64,000 nt of DNA from Pyrenopolyporus hunteri (GCA_902806595.1 CADCXC010000003.1:3636303-3700302); one strand, 5' to 3'. Shown: positions 46,516 to 57,546, counted from the first letter of the stretch. Numbers and translations: made by a program. Notes: generated by a model not told the origin, from the sequence alone.

Positions 46516-47007
46516 ATGTCGAAAACTCACCCTAAAAATCAGGTTATACTTGCGCCGTCGAGGGAGCCGCACCGCGGAATCAAGTCCGTCTTCCTCGCCG
46601 GCACTACCGCTAAGACGGGCGACGGCCGTAGTTGGCGCGAAGTCCTGACCGAATCGCTCGCGGATTTGCCGCTCACTATCATCAACCCATATCGAGCAGA
46701 TTGGGATTCGAGTTGGCACGAAGACATTACATGCGCACCCTTTCGGGAACAGGTGGAATGGGAACTCGACATGCAGGAAGCTGCTGATATAGTGGTGGTG
46801 TATTTTCACCCAGCTACCGAAGCGCCCATTAGCCTACTTGAGCTTGGGCTCTGCGCAAGGGCTAAGAAGGCCATTGTCGTGTGTGCGGAGGGATATAAGA
46901 AGAGAGGAAACGTGCAGATCGTGTGTCAGAGATATGGCTTAGAGACTGCGGAGAATATCAATGCATTGAAACAAGCCATTGCGAAGAGGTTGCCGAGTGG
47001 TTCTTGA
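46516..47007 (+). CDS. Nucleoside 2-deoxyribosyltransferase-like protein
   Basis: Single exon, 163 residues from the chosen Met; the frame is open upstream to 46384, but that extension lacks conserved character. A Rossmann-like fold of the deoxyribosyltransferase-like group is indicated by VFLAGTTAKTGDGRSW (strand-loop-helix), TIINPYRADWDSSWHED, FREQVEWELDMQEAADIVVVYFHP and APISLLELGLCARAKKAIVVC. The Glu in LLELG and the upstream Asp match the usual catalytic positions. The reaction would be cleavage or exchange of the base of a deoxynucleoside or related nucleotide. Proteins of this size occur as stand-alone genes in many ascomycetes and are uncharacterised there. A cytosolic location is likely. 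The family is fairly sure, the substrate unknown. Confidence 0.75.
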   Translation: MSKTHPKNQVILAPSREPHRGIKSVFLAGTTAKTGDGRSWREVLTESLADLPLTIINPYRADWDSSWHEDITCAPFREQVEWELDMQEAADIVVVYFHPATEAPISLLELGLCARAKKAIVVCAEGYKKRGNVQIVCQRYGLETAENINALKQAIAKRLPSGS

Positions 47008-47739
47008 TGGAATGTCAAATAGGTGTAGCTGAAAGCACCATTGTATTATCCGGGTCTGAGCTAGAGGCTGCTTGAGGCTGTTTGAATGGGGTCGAACTAC
47101 ATAACTGTTAGATGGAAGCCATCAAGTCCTTGTATTTCGGTTATGCTGATATAGAAACATGGATTTCAACATTGTGGTATGAATCGTCTTAGATTTGGGA
47201 AATTCACAAAAAATGGTGAGAACTTGAGTGGAAAGTACCAAGATTGGTACCTAGGTACCTAGGTATCTACCTATCGGCGTTTAGCATAAAAACGTCCCGG
47301 TTCTGCCATCTGGGGAAGCGGGCCGGGGGTTTCTCCGCCTAAACTTCTTTAGGTGGTTTGGGGCCAGGTTCCAAATGCAGGTGCTCGGGGTGCGCTGGGC
47401 GCGGAGGAGGGTTCAATTAGGTAATGCTTTGGTTCGAGGGAAAGGTGTGGACTCGTCCCTTCCGAGCAAACACCAGTGCGGCGGGGCCTTTACTTTTTAA
47501 TCCATTTATTATTTATCTCTGATCTGTTATTCTCTGGTCTATTATTTAACAAGAACAATCTCAGGTGGAAATAATTTACTTTGTTGCCGCAGCCTCGCCA
47601 AAAGATTTGCCTATCTTGCACAGGCTGAGAATATTTTCTCGGCTGTCTCTTAATTTTCACTTCACATCCTCACCCGCACCATTATCCTTGGTCCCCATCT
47701 TCATACCTTGATATATCCACCCCAAAGCTCTCGCCTATC
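47008..47739 (+). promoter_or_regulatory. Upstream region of the RGG-box gene
   Basis: About 730 bases with tandem TACCTAGG palindromes at 47249-47269 and a T/C-rich stretch from 47480 onward that probably includes the promoter and 5' UTR of the following gene. Confidence 0.4.
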
Positions 47740-49002
47740 ATGGATGACCAATTCAATGGCCGCACCGATGATGATCTCTTTGCCGATGACTTCGAACCCG
47801 TGGAATCTCGGGAAGAACCATCGGCGACCAAGGAGACACAGGCTCCACCTGTAGTTGAGAACCAGCCGCAACCCGTGGGTCCCGCAGAGCCCGCTGCACC
47901 GGTCCAGCCGACAACAACACCGAATGCGCCTCGATCTCTTGCCCAGTCGCGGCACGCGAATGCGCCTCAATCCTCATCGCATCGCCATCCGCGACAACGC
48001 AAGCACTCACCAAAGCCTAAAGCGACAGAGTCACGACCGCAGTCACAACCACAGCGGCAGCAATCGCAGTCTCCGGCACAGCAAGAATCCGCAGCAAAGA
48101 GCAACGGCAGCGAGAACGGTAACGCTACTACTCCCACAACTACCAACCATAACAATAACAACAACAACAACAACAACAAGAAGCCGCCGGTGTCGCCCGC
48201 AAAGCCGGGGCAAAACACAGCATTGGCGGACCGCCTGGCATCCGGCGCAAACCCGCGCACGAAATTGACCGAAGCCGAGCTCGCAGCCAAGATGGAGCAG
48301 ATGCGGATCCTTGCGGCAGAAAAGACGCGGCGGTTCGAGCAAGCGGAGCGCGACAGCCGTTCGCACGCCATCGCGTACGAGAAGGGAATGGAGGAGGCGC
48401 GCCGTCGACGCGCCGAGGAAGCCGAGCGCCGCCGCAGAGGCGAAGAGGAGAAGCGTCGCATGGACGAAGAGCGCGCTGCCAACCGTGAGCGTAAGCTCAA
48501 AGCTATGGGCGCTAAGGAAGGCGGCAGCTGGGACGAGGGTAAGAACGCGGAGGAGGAACGGGATAGAAGAGCTGGCTTCCGAGGCGCGAACGGTGGTGTT
48601 CGCGGTGCGCGCAGTGGCGGCGGGCTAGCCGGAAGCAGATTCGCAGAGAAGGAGAACGATGCGGTGCCGAGGCAGTTTGGTCCGGACGATTTTAGAGGAC
48701 GAGGACGTGGCGGACGCGGAAGGGGCACCGGAAGGGGTGGCAGGGGAAGGCCCAACGACGACGGCGAAAGAGGCGGCTTCAACAGGTCGGCACCACGAAC
48801 GACGGCACAAAACGGCAACACCCCTAAGCCGCAGAAAACGATCCAAATCCCACCGACTGCGGACGACTTCCCGGCTTTGCCATCGGCTAAGAAGCCAAGC
48901 ACAACGAACAACACGGCGGACGCGACGAGTCCTACTTCCCTATTGAATTCCCCGCCTATTGGTAAATGGGACGACGAGATGGCCGCACTTGACGGGAAGT
49001 AG
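47740..49002 (+). CDS. RGG-box, coiled-coil low-complexity protein
   Basis: Single exon, 420 residues; no named family is assigned. It opens with an acidic segment (MDDQFNGRTDDDLFADDFEP). A Pro/Gln/Ser-rich region to ~125 and an Asn tract (encoded by AAC/AAT repeats, 48151-48179) follow. Residues ~165-265 form a long charged helix (KLTEAELAAKMEQMRILAAEK, then R/E-rich), probably a coiled coil. An RGG region (~310-355: GRGRGGRGRGTGRGGRGR) is typical of RNA-binding and ribonucleoprotein-associated proteins. The C-terminus has short conserved-looking motifs TADDFPALP and IGKWDDEMAALDGK. The TADDFPALP motif recalls translation-associated RGG proteins. RNA binding is inferred. The gene is convergent with LUC7. 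Confidence 0.7.
   Translation: MDDQFNGRTDDDLFADDFEPVESREEPSATKETQAPPVVENQPQPVGPAEPAAPVQPTTTPNAPRSLAQSRHANAPQSSSHRHPRQRKHSPKPKATESRPQSQPQRQQSQSPAQQESAAKSNGSENGNATTPTTTNHNNNNNNNNNKKPPVSPAKPGQNTALADRLASGANPRTKLTEAELAAKMEQMRILAAEKTRRFEQAERDSRSHAIAYEKGMEEARRRRAEEAERRRRGEEEKRRMDEERAANRERKLKAMGAKEGGSWDEGKNAEEERDRRAGFRGANGGVRGARSGGGLAGSRFAEKENDAVPRQFGPDDFRGRGRGGRGRGTGRGGRGRPNDDGERGGFNRSAPRTTAQNGNTPKPQKTIQIPPTADDFPALPSAKKPSTTNNTADATSPTSLLNSPPIGKWDDEMAALDGK
48151..48179 (+). repeat. (AAC)n coding microsatellite
   Basis: About nine AAC/AAT codons in frame, encoding poly-Asn in the RGG protein. Confidence 0.9.
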
Positions 49003-49346
49003 AACGGCCAAAATGCGCCTTTCTAATTTAGCACGGTCATTTCCGCCATTTCCCCAAGTTTCCTAGTAGGGGATTGGGATGTTTTATTAGAGCGAACGGT
49101 GAGAATAGGAAGAATCCGTAAAGAGAAGGAGGCCGTGGCTAAAGGCTCACTTATAACCTGCTGGGGGGTTACGAACAATTAGAGATACCACAAGGGAAGA
49201 ATAAAAATCAAGAGGCATTGCATTACCAAGAGCTAATAAATGTAGCTGTTCATCTGCTTGTCCGTAGTGATATCACATCTAGTTTTGACCGTTGAACCCC
49301 GTACGCCAGTAACTCCTTCGTATGCATTATTAAGACCGCCACTGCG
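49003..49346. other. Convergent intergenic region
   Basis: 3' flanks of the RGG gene and LUC7. Nothing else is seen. Confidence 0.6.
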
Positions 49347-50242
49347 TTACCATCCACCACGGAAATTGCGTCCACTACGGCCACCGTAGCCGCCACGCCT
49401 GGGCCCCCTAGGCCCTCCTTTCCATCCGCCATCACCATAGCCATCGTCTCGCATGGGGCCGTCGTCCTGTAATGGTGCCCGCGGGCGTCCCCTAATATCC
49501 TTGGGCAGCGATTCGTACGTCTTTCGCATCTGTGCATAGCCTAGATGCATCTTTCCGTAAAAGTGATCCGCCAGCCGGCGATCGTTGTCTAGCCTCGACA
49601 AATACGCGCCGCACACATCGCACACCTGCAACTTCTGGTGGCCGGACGGGCCGCTTGTGTCGGCGAGGGTCTTAAGCTCGCGCTCGCGCTCCATCTTGGC
49701 CTGCGCCGCCTGGCGCACCTTGAAGAACTCCTCGTACGCGCGGCTGACCTCGCCGAGGTCGCCGAGGATCTCGACCTCCTGCAGGCCGCAGTTGATGGTG
49801 GCGCTGAGGTCGGAGATGGCCTTGAGCAGCACGTTGGTCTGGCGGATCTCGTCGGGGGTCTTCTCGAGCCGCCGCTGCGCCGCGTCGATCCGCCGGTTGC
49901 ACTCCTCGATGTACTTCTGCAGGTCCCGCGCGTAGTCGATCTCGAACCCGTACTTCTGCCGCGCCGGCTCCGGCAGCGCCTCGTACTCCGCCTTCAGCGA
50001 CTCCGCGTGGATCTTCGGACACGGTCCCAGGTCTTGCTTCGTGTTCGTGAACAGGTCGTGCGGGCAGGTGCCGACGATGTACGACCGGCATACTTTGGGG
50101 TCGGTGAGGGAGACTTGGGCTGCGCGGGAGGTTTGCGGCCCGCCCATAAGTTGCTCTGGAAGGGAGGGTCAGCTAGACGGTGTGTGGAAATCCGGGAGGC
50201 GGAAGGATAATTACCTAGCAACTTTCTCTGCTCCGCCGCCAT
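49347..50242 (-). CDS. LUC7: U1 snRNP component LUC7
   Basis: Two exons, complement(50215-50242, 49347-50155), around a 59-nt intron, giving 278 residues. The first exon encodes MAAEQRKLL and the second continues EQLMGGPQ, the usual LUC7 opening. LUC7 sits in the U1 snRNP and helps select 5' splice sites. The first zinc finger (CCCH-type) is seen in VCRSYIVGTCPHDLFTNTK with GPCPKIH. A helical region follows. The second, C2H2-type finger is LQVCDVCGAYLSRLDNDRRLADHFYGKMHLGY. The C-terminus is Arg/Gly-rich (GGPRGPRRGGYGGRSGR), as in fungal LUC7. The middle of exon 2 (49640-50040) is exceptionally GC-rich. The gene is divergent from GPI16. Confidence 0.93.
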
Positions 50243-50833
50243 GATTAATCTATCGGAATATGAAAAATAACAATTATATAGAGGCGATATAATGGCTGGC
50301 CAACTTATGCTGTGTGTTGACGTGATAAACGTAAAGATCTGGGTTCTGGTAGAAAGCGTATGGATGAATTATGATAACATGAACGAGGCTGAAAATCAAT
50401 TGGCAGCACTGAAAAGGAAAAAATAGCTTCCAAAAGTTGAAATTTTGCGGGGGGCCAATTAGGTCACTCTTAGGTGCTTTTAGTGGGTAGGACCGCATTA
50501 TTTGGGAGGCTCGGCAGGGGAGGAGCCGCAGAGGAACCGCCTAAGCGGCTAGCCCAGCTTCTGGGCCAGGCAGCTGCCAAGGGGGCAGGGTCCCTACCAG
50601 GGCTACCAGGTTAGGTCCTATCTGACTAAGATAACAGGTACTTCCACTAAATTAGGCTTGGCTAGGGGTGCTAAATTCATTCCACGTTGCTGGAACTTTG
50701 ACTTTGTACAGGTAGTATCAAAGTTAAATCGGCGTTTATCAGACAACTTCGTTTTCCCCATCTACAACTCACTTACCAAGAAAAAAAAGAAGGGGAAAAA
50801 GGAGGTCGTCCTGATGGACAATCAGCGACCACG
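50243..50833. promoter_or_regulatory. Divergent intergenic region (LUC7 / GPI16)
   Basis: About 590 bases. The stretch 50508-50605 is rich in AGGAGCC/GCCTAAGCGGC-like short inverted pieces and could fold, but it has no identifiable RNA family. Confidence 0.45.
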
Positions 50834-52747
50834 ATGCGCCATTTCTTTTCTTACCTGATACCTTTTTCGATTCTGTTTTGGACCGTTGCTCTTGCTTCCG
50901 ACTATTACGAACAGCTAATTCTTAAGCCACTACCGCAATCGACTCTCCTTGCCAGCTTCAACTTCAGATCCAACACGACCTTGTCGCAATTCGAAGCGCA
51001 TAACTTCCGATATTTCCCTCGATCGTTAGGTCAAATATTACAGCATGTGGGAACGCGAGAGTTACACCTGAGGTTCAGCCTGGGACGATGGGACGCCGAG
51101 AGCTGGGGAGCGAGGCCGTGGGATGGTACCAAAGAGGGCGGAACAGGTGTTGAGCTATGGGCCTGGTTAGAAGCAGAGACGGACGAAGAGTGTGTTTTCT
51201 CTAGGCCGACTCCCGGTCCTACGCGCTGACATTGTTCACCCACAGGGCCGATCGCAAGTGGTTGAGCTTAACAAACGCATTATCTGGTCTCTTCTGCGCT
51301 TCTCTAAACTTCATCGACGAAACCAGAACGACCCGACCTGTAATGTCCTTTCAACCCGAAGGAGACCACCCGGATTCTACCCTCGCGAACATGCAGTTAT
51401 TACATGGCGTATTACCCAGAGAAGTTGTTTGTACGGAGAACTTGACTCCCTTTTTGAAGTTATTACCGTGTAAGGGAAAGGCGGGGATCTCGACTTTGCT
51501 TGATGGACACAAGCTGTTCGACGCATCCTGGCAGAGTATGGCGATAGATATCCGGCCTATATGCCCAGATGGCCAAGAATGCGTGTTGCAGATCGAGCAA
51601 ACAATCGATATGGTCCTTGATATCGAAAGGTCCAAGCGGCCCAGGGGTAAGAGACATGATTCCGTGAACGGCCTTGACTCTCTAACACAAAGTAGATAAT
51701 CCTATTCCTCGGCCGCCGCCGAATCATGACCTGAAGTGTAACTCATCAAAGCCGTACCATTCTGGAGACACGTGCTTCCCTACGGACTATGTCGAAGGCC
51801 AAGAGTGGGCGTTAGACCAAGTCTTCGGCAGGCCAATTAAGGGAACTTGTCCATTGACTGACCCAACAATTCCTCCCGTCTGTATTCAAGTCCCTAACAC
51901 CAGGGACGTCTATATAACCGCCGGCGCGAGTGAAATTAAGAACCCGGACGGACTCTCGCGTTGCTACCAGGTTCCGCTAGAATCTGACTTCGCGATGATC
52001 CTCCCCCATATGTCACGAGAAGGTCAACATACGAAAACGGAAGCCGATGAAATCGTTAAGCCAGAGACCCCGCTTCTATATGCGGAGCGCAGCTTCACGG
52101 GCCACGGGTACGAGCGTGGTGGAGTGAGGACCATCCTGACAAACCCTAGCCCAGACACTGAAGTCGAATTTGTCTATATGGAGAGTCTACCTTGGTTTAT
52201 GCGAATCTACCTCCATACACTTAGGGCACAGGTAAACGGGGCGCCAGGACCCAGGAATGAGGTTATTGAGGAGGTTTATTATCGACCGGCCCTCGACCGT
52301 GTCCGAGGAACACAACTTGAGTTGCGGATGCGTATCCCGCCAGCCAGTACTGTGTTCCTGACATACGATTTTGAAAAGTCTATCTTGAGATACACCGAGT
52401 ACCCACCAGATGCGAATCGCGGCTTCGACGTCGCAGCAGCTATTATCACTATCCTGCCTTCAACCTCCCCGGATGCGCCCCCAGCGCGACGCAAGACGTC
52501 GAACTTACGGACCACGACCCTACTCCTTAGCCTGCCAACGCCGGACTTCAGTATGCCGTACAACGTGATCATCTTCACGAGCACGGCCATTGCCCTCGCA
52601 TTTGGAGGCTTGTACAACATATTAATACGGCGGTTCGTAGGAGCCGACGAAGCCGAGGCCAATACCGGCGGTCTAAAGGGGAAGATTCAAGCGGGTGTCG
52701 CTAAGCTGGTCGCGAAGTTAAAAGGATCTAAGGGGAAGGTAGAGTAG
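50834..52747 (+). CDS. GPI16: GPI transamidase subunit GPI16 (PIG-T)
   Basis: Three exons, 50834-51189, 51246-51646 and 51696-52747, giving 602 residues in phase. GPI16 is a luminal ER subunit of the complex that attaches GPI anchors to proteins. The signal peptide is residues 1-~21 (SYLIPFSILFWTVALAS), followed by DYYEQLILKPLP, which opens mature PIG-T proteins. Conserved blocks are FRSNTTLSQFEAHNFRYFPRSLGQIL, RELHLRFSLGRWD, ENLTPFLKLLPCKGKAG, PTDYVEGQEWALDQVFGRPI, SFTGHGYERGG and LPWFMRIYLHTLRA. One C-terminal membrane helix (~550-572) is followed by a basic cytosolic tail. The Cys in LPCKGKAG corresponds to the region that pairs with GPI8 in yeast. Length is normal and nothing is missing. 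Confidence 0.92.
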
Positions 52748-53139
52748 GCGTAAGCTATGGCTACGCTTAGATATTCGAATAGACACTGAGTACTACTCTT
52801 GGTTATTTCCCTGATTTACCATCTTCGGGTGATTATGGTAAAACAACATAAGGTCAACAAACGACTAAGCGTCCGTAATGTATAGAGGAATCCGTTATCC
52901 TGTAGAATGTAAGGGGCTAACAACCAGTGCTATCCAATATATCAAAATATGGGCAAGTTAAAAGTCTATCGGTTCTACTCCAAATATGACCCTCTGGATT
53001 CCACCGTGATTAAATATATACAATAAAACTTGGACACGGCCGTTTTCCTTGGAATATAACATACCCACTGTTATACGCTTTATCCTTCTTCCACTATTGT
53101 TGCTTTCCCCTATAATTCGAGCAGCACAATAACCAGCTC
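52748..53139. other. Convergent intergenic region
   Basis: 3' flanks of GPI16 and the next gene. AT-rich; nothing recognised. Confidence 0.6.
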
Positions 53140-54362
53140 CTACGACTGCAGCGCAGCCCCGAGCACGTACGTCGATGAGCGGAAGTAATCCTGCATCCGC
53201 CCCATACGCACAGGGTTAATCGGCAGAACCCAGTGCTGCTGCTGCCACCCTCCGTCGTGCTTCCTTCCCGAATCGAGATAGCATTCTCCCGGATCGGGCT
53301 GCGTCGTCACGGTCTCGAAGCTAGACCGCTTGCTACTCAGGTAGGATGGATTAAACGAGTCATTGGTGCTGGCTACGGACGACGCGGATTCCCGACGGTA
53401 GTGGTGGTCGGACTTCTTCCGCCGGTGGGATAGGAATGCGTCCCTGTTAATTGGCTCGGGATCGGGCTCGGGCGTGGGCTCTGTCTGAACGCCGGCGTCT
53501 GCGTAACTCGGCCTAGGTTTCGTGGGCGCGTTCGAGCTAAGCCTTTGAGCCCTCGTGCTGGAGTCGACGCGGCGGCCGCAGGTGCAATGGCCGTCCGATA
53601 CCCTAGCCGCACGTACCGGGATCGAAGACTTTGCCGGCGTGGGCGGATAGTTGACCTGTAGCGGGCTCGGCTGTTCTTTTAGCACGCCCAGATCCTCGTG
53701 CCCGTGTACCAAGCTGCGTGGACGGGTGGCCCACGATCGCCTCTGCTGGTGGAAAGCCAGCGGGACGAGTGCCACCTTCCGGAATTTCTCTGCGGGAGAT
53801 GAGCGGCTATGACTAGCTGGTGACGTCGGACGCGGTTCGTAGGAATGGTCTGCTGTCGGTGATATTGACGGTAACGTGCTTGATCGGGGCCGTTCAGTTC
53901 TACCTCCAATGGAAAGTTCGCGCGTCCTGCTTGTCCGCCGCTTCGTTACCGAGGATAAGCTCTCGCTGGTGAGTGTCAGGGCCCGCCGGTGCATTTGCTT
54001 CTGGGAACCAGAAGGCTCGTTGCGAATTTCGCCATTCCTATCGGACGCCCAGAATGTGTCCTCGCCCGAGAGTATCACCTGCAAGGTCTCGAAATCCCTC
54101 TTGCTGCCGTCGGCCGGGAAGAGCCAGTCTTGTAGCTTCTTCGGGAGGCCGTTGGATTCTGGGTTCGTCAGCATTCACCTGGTAGATGACAGAAAATATG
54201 AAGGTAATATTCTTGGATCTTACGTTGTTTATACTCGCCGCAGTGAGTTTTCCAGCAGATATAATGCTGCCCGCTAGACCCAAGGGCGGTTACTACCAAC
54301 TCCGCTACGCCATCCGAGTCATTGGTGTCGTTGGCCAGGGAGTGTAAGATATCCGCAAGCAT
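53140..54362 (-). CDS. Conserved fungal protein of unknown function, Ser/Arg-rich
   Basis: Two exons, complement(54224-54362, 53140-54158), with a 65-nt intron (GTAAGA...CCCAG), giving 385 residues. Splicing joins the N-terminal MLADILHSLANDTNDSDG...YICWKTHCGEYKQ to SNGLPKKLQDWLFPADGSKRDFETLQV, which reads as one conserved domain of ~85 residues. Without the intron the first frame stops. The rest is long, disordered and rich in Ser, Arg and Pro, with a small CTCGRRV motif and DAGVQTEP. The last ~40 residues (GWQQQHWVLPINPVRMGRMQDYFRSSTYVLGAAL) again look folded. No enzyme or DNA-binding motif is recognised. It is probably cytosolic. Confidence 0.65.
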
Positions 54363-54899
54363 TTTGATTCTTCACCGGCGTTGATTATTATTACATAGCA
54401 ATCCGACAGTACCCATTTAATTAGTATTCGACGTAGCCAGACGTATTAGAACTTACTATAACGAACGTACGAAGATTATGGAATAGTATATGGATTCATT
54501 ATCTACGCCCTGAGATGATGGAACACAACAACGAGCTGCCAGCAGCGAGTTCCTGACTAGGACGACAACCAAAGTCGTGGCTGGGGGAAATGATAAAGTA
54601 ACGAACACATGATTATGGACACACGGAGACGGGCTGAGACGCCAAAGTCCCTGGAAAACAGCTGATATGGTCCCAACGCGCCCAGCTCCCCAGACAGAGT
54701 TGCATCTGAAACTGCTGCAGGGGAACCCATGAAGGTGCCCCATTAAGATTCTAGAACCCTTTACAGAATGGTTCAAGGTTTCGTAAGAATATCTCATCTA
54801 TGTTGAACCAGATGTTGACGTCTTCGCAGATCGTAACTTTCACTTTCTGCTTTTTCCCTAATCAATTTCTGACGACTAGGACTCCAAAAAGACTGACTA
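54363..54899. promoter_or_regulatory. Divergent intergenic region
   Basis: About 540 bases between divergent starts. No further gene is seen. Confidence 0.5.
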
Positions 54900-56144
54900 A
54901 TGTCGTCCAACATTCACACATCGCAGACTTTCACATTCCAAGGGAAGACCCTTCAAGAAGCTCTCGAAGAAGTCGCCATGGCCGTGCCAATGATACTGGC
55001 GCTCACCATCGCACCGGCCCTACTAGGGACGCAAGAGGCGATTCGGCAAAGCCAATCTAAGAATAAGCGCGAAGAGCACCGGGCTCGTCGCTGTAATCTT
55101 GTGGTTTCCTGCGTAAAGCAGTCGATCCGAAGTCGGGATATAAATGGTAAACTAGTCGTTCTGAAAGACAACAAGGTATATCATCTAAGTCGGAGATCCT
55201 TGGGCTATTACTAAGGCGAGATGTTGTAGCTCTATATCACAACAGAAGAGCCGTTGGCCGACGAGAATGCATCGACCGCCGCAAGCAGCGGGCATCCATT
55301 CGCAGGATATTACTTACCATATCCCGACAAGCCATACGAGGGACTAGTCAGCACCATCAGCGACGACCCTCCCATGCTGAATTGGATATACGTCGACAAG
55401 GACACCTACGAAGTGAAGTACGGCGTCCGCGCCGACGCGCAGCCACACATCACAGGGCCATTCGATTGCACCCGGCAGGACCGGCGCATGACGCTAGAAG
55501 GCTGGGAGGGCTTCGTCGCGGTGGAAGAGTTCCCCGGTATCTGGGCTCTATACTTCGACCGCGACGACGACGGCCTAACCACCAAAGTCCCCATGGGCAC
55601 CAGGGTCCTCGAGGTGGAGCTAACGCGGCGCGAGAAAAAGGAGCGCAAGCCCGAGCCTGACCCGAATCAAGCGCAGACGCTGGACGAGAAGATGAGAGAG
55701 CATAAGGAGCAGACTCGAAGGGATGAGGAGGAGAAGCAAGAGATGCTTCGCAGACAGCAACAAGCAGACGCGCATGAGCGCACAGCCGAGCAGTCGCAAG
55801 AGCACAGCGAGGACTCCGCAGGAGACCAAGTCGGAGAGGCGACACAAACCAGCAGCGCGCCGCTCGATCTAAGCAAGCTGCATCTCGACCCCGGATCGGG
55901 CGTACAGCAGCCATCGGGGCTTATCCCTCACTCCCCCAGCGTGGCGACCGATAACGTCTCATTCTGGTCCTCGGCGCGGAAACCGGACGGCCTAAGCGAT
56001 ACCGCGTCTGTCACAGCGGCTAGTTCTATTATAGATAGACTTGATGCTCTTGACGAGCGCGGGAGCGAGTTGGAGGGAACGGGCTATAAACGTCCTTATG
56101 TTGAGGATGAACTTAATTCAGGGGAAATAGAGGGTAGTGTATAG
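54900..56144 (+). CDS. Conserved fungal protein of unknown function with WWE-like-sized N-terminal domain
   Basis: At least two exons. The first starts at 54900 (MSSNIHTSQTFTFQGKTLQEALEEVAMAVP). The second is in frame to 56144 (HPFAGYYLPYPDKPYEGLVSTISDDPPMLNWIYVDKDTYEVKYG). The intron is ambiguous. GTATAT after ...VVLKDNK (55175) to GAAGAG|CCG keeps the frame and keeps LVVLKDNK, which looks coding. GTAAAC after ...RDIN (55147) to CAACAG has better splice signals. Total is about 380-400 residues. The block NWIYVDKDTYEVKYGVRADAQPHITGPFDCTRQDRR...EGWEGFVAVEE is a compact, well-conserved domain. A long Glu/Arg/Gln coiled coil follows (~residues 210-290), then a Ser-rich tail. The label describes size only; no family membership is claimed. 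Confidence 0.6.
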
Positions 56145-56543
56145 TGGATAATAGAGAGGGTAACTATCGTCTACCCATCTCGAAGCGGGTTTATGAAGGC
56201 ATAGCCGCTTGACGAGATATCGATATTTAAAATTCATTTTCTCCGCGGATGAAAACTCGTATGGTTCTCAATTGTTTAAATGAAGATAGTGTAGCCCGGC
56301 TTACGAAGTTTAGTTAGGGGTGGAGAGTAACACTGAAGCGAATCATCTTGACCGTATTTCCTGGACATCTCGTTTTCAAGGTTGTTGCCGGGGAAGTTGA
56401 TGGACCTGGACTACCGCGGTGTTTAGCGTGAATCTGTGAAAATTGCGTGTTCTCGGCCTATAGGCGACCCACGAAAGGTGGGGACCCCTTCCCCCTCTCA
56501 CACAATTTTATAATAGCATTTAGCCGACCAATTATACAACGAA
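56145..56543. other. Intergenic region upstream of tRNA-Phe
   Basis: About 400 bases. No gene is seen. Confidence 0.6.
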
Positions 56544-56548
56544 GCGGG

Positions 56549-56581
<33 letters not shown>

Positions 56582-56632
56582 AAATTCAGCCTTGAAATCT
56601 GAAGGTCGTGCGTTCGATCCGCACTCACCGCA
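56544..56632 (+). tRNA. tRNA-Phe (GAA) with 16-nt intron
   Basis: The cloverleaf can be drawn by eye: acceptor GCGGGGA/TCACCGC, D-arm TAGCTCAGTTGGGAGAGC, anticodon arm TCAGA-CTGAAG...A-TCTGA, T-arm GTGCG-TTCGATC-CGCAC and discriminator A. The anticodon GAA is at 56577-56579. The intron 56581-56596 lies one base 3' of the anticodon, at the canonical 37/38 site. It contains TTCAG, which can pair with the anticodon loop CTGAA as eukaryotic pre-tRNA introns do. Acceptor pair 5-68 is G-A, a mismatch. A T-run for Pol III termination is not obvious directly after the gene; the first run, TTTTTG, is near 56669. Confidence 0.93.
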
Positions 56633-57546
56633 TCAATTAAACTTTTGGCCCTATCTCAGGGGATTTCTTTTTGTCTCCCGAATAATTTTCTTTTCCCTTC
56701 CCCACGTTTTTACTTCCTATACCTATCTCCTAACGACATTTAGGACACAGCTGTTCGATTCATACCAACTAAGTCAAGAGATTTACTTCGTCGTTTCCGC
56801 ATTCGTAATTTATAAATGATATGTTACCTTTGGACAATTCTCATATACCCGATTGACTTAATTTCTGAAGCGAGGCGGCAAGTGCAACATTTTGTGATAT
56901 GTATATGAACTATGATACGATAACCTAGAACCTTTTCGACTTCGGGTTCCTGGTAAAAATTAGGTCTATACGTCGACGAAGTCCTGTTATACTCTACATA
57001 TTTCTCCGACGGGTCATGCCATTCTCAGATCAGATCTGAGCGCTGCTTATGCGGGACAGGGATGAAGCGAGACCCTTGAGGTTTGAGGCTCAACGCTTTG
57101 ATCCGGCGCCCAGACAACCCCGGCGTCGAGCAGGCAATGAGGACCCAACGACGTCTTCGCTGTAACTCTATCAAGGGATAATTGGACGACTCCCATCGTG
57201 CCATATCGAACGAGGCCGTTACATCGCTGTGCAGATGAGTTGGATTCACGTCGCAGCGAGCCCAACACTAATTCGCGTCTCAGCCGCGGACGACGACGAC
57301 CCCTTGGAGATTCGTTTGGAGAAACGCGGCTGTTTCTCATGAGCAATGCCGGATTCCATAGATATAAGAGCTCGTAGTTCTCAGGTCAATAGTGAAGAAT
57401 AGATCCAAATCATCCAGCATCATCATCACTCAGCTTCCACCTTCACTTCTTCAGCCGGTCTGTCCTTGCAACGCGATCCTCACTTCGTTTTGCATTTTAC
57501 TTTTTTGAGATCTCCCTTTGAGTAATCCGATAACACTTAATCCAAA
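56633..57546. other. Intergenic region
   Basis: About 900 bases between tRNA-Phe and the small gene at 57547. The part from ~57380 is CT-rich and probably the promoter and 5' UTR of that gene. No coding signal is seen on either strand. Confidence 0.55.

Noticed and set aside
36341..47007. Secondary-metabolite cluster around the transporter, dioxygenase, SRR1 and OPT genes
   Set aside because: No polyketide synthase, NRPS, terpene cyclase, P450 or pathway transcription factor. It is better explained as independent nutrient genes plus one sulfonate pair.
47967..48914. 315-codon minus-strand frame opposite the RGG gene
   Set aside because: It is the complement of repetitive RGG/charged codons, giving Pro/Leu/Arg repeats with no family signal.
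55450..55914. Minus-strand frames opposite 54900-56144
   Set aside because: Low-complexity Cys/Leu/Ser translations of the GC-rich coding strand; no domain.
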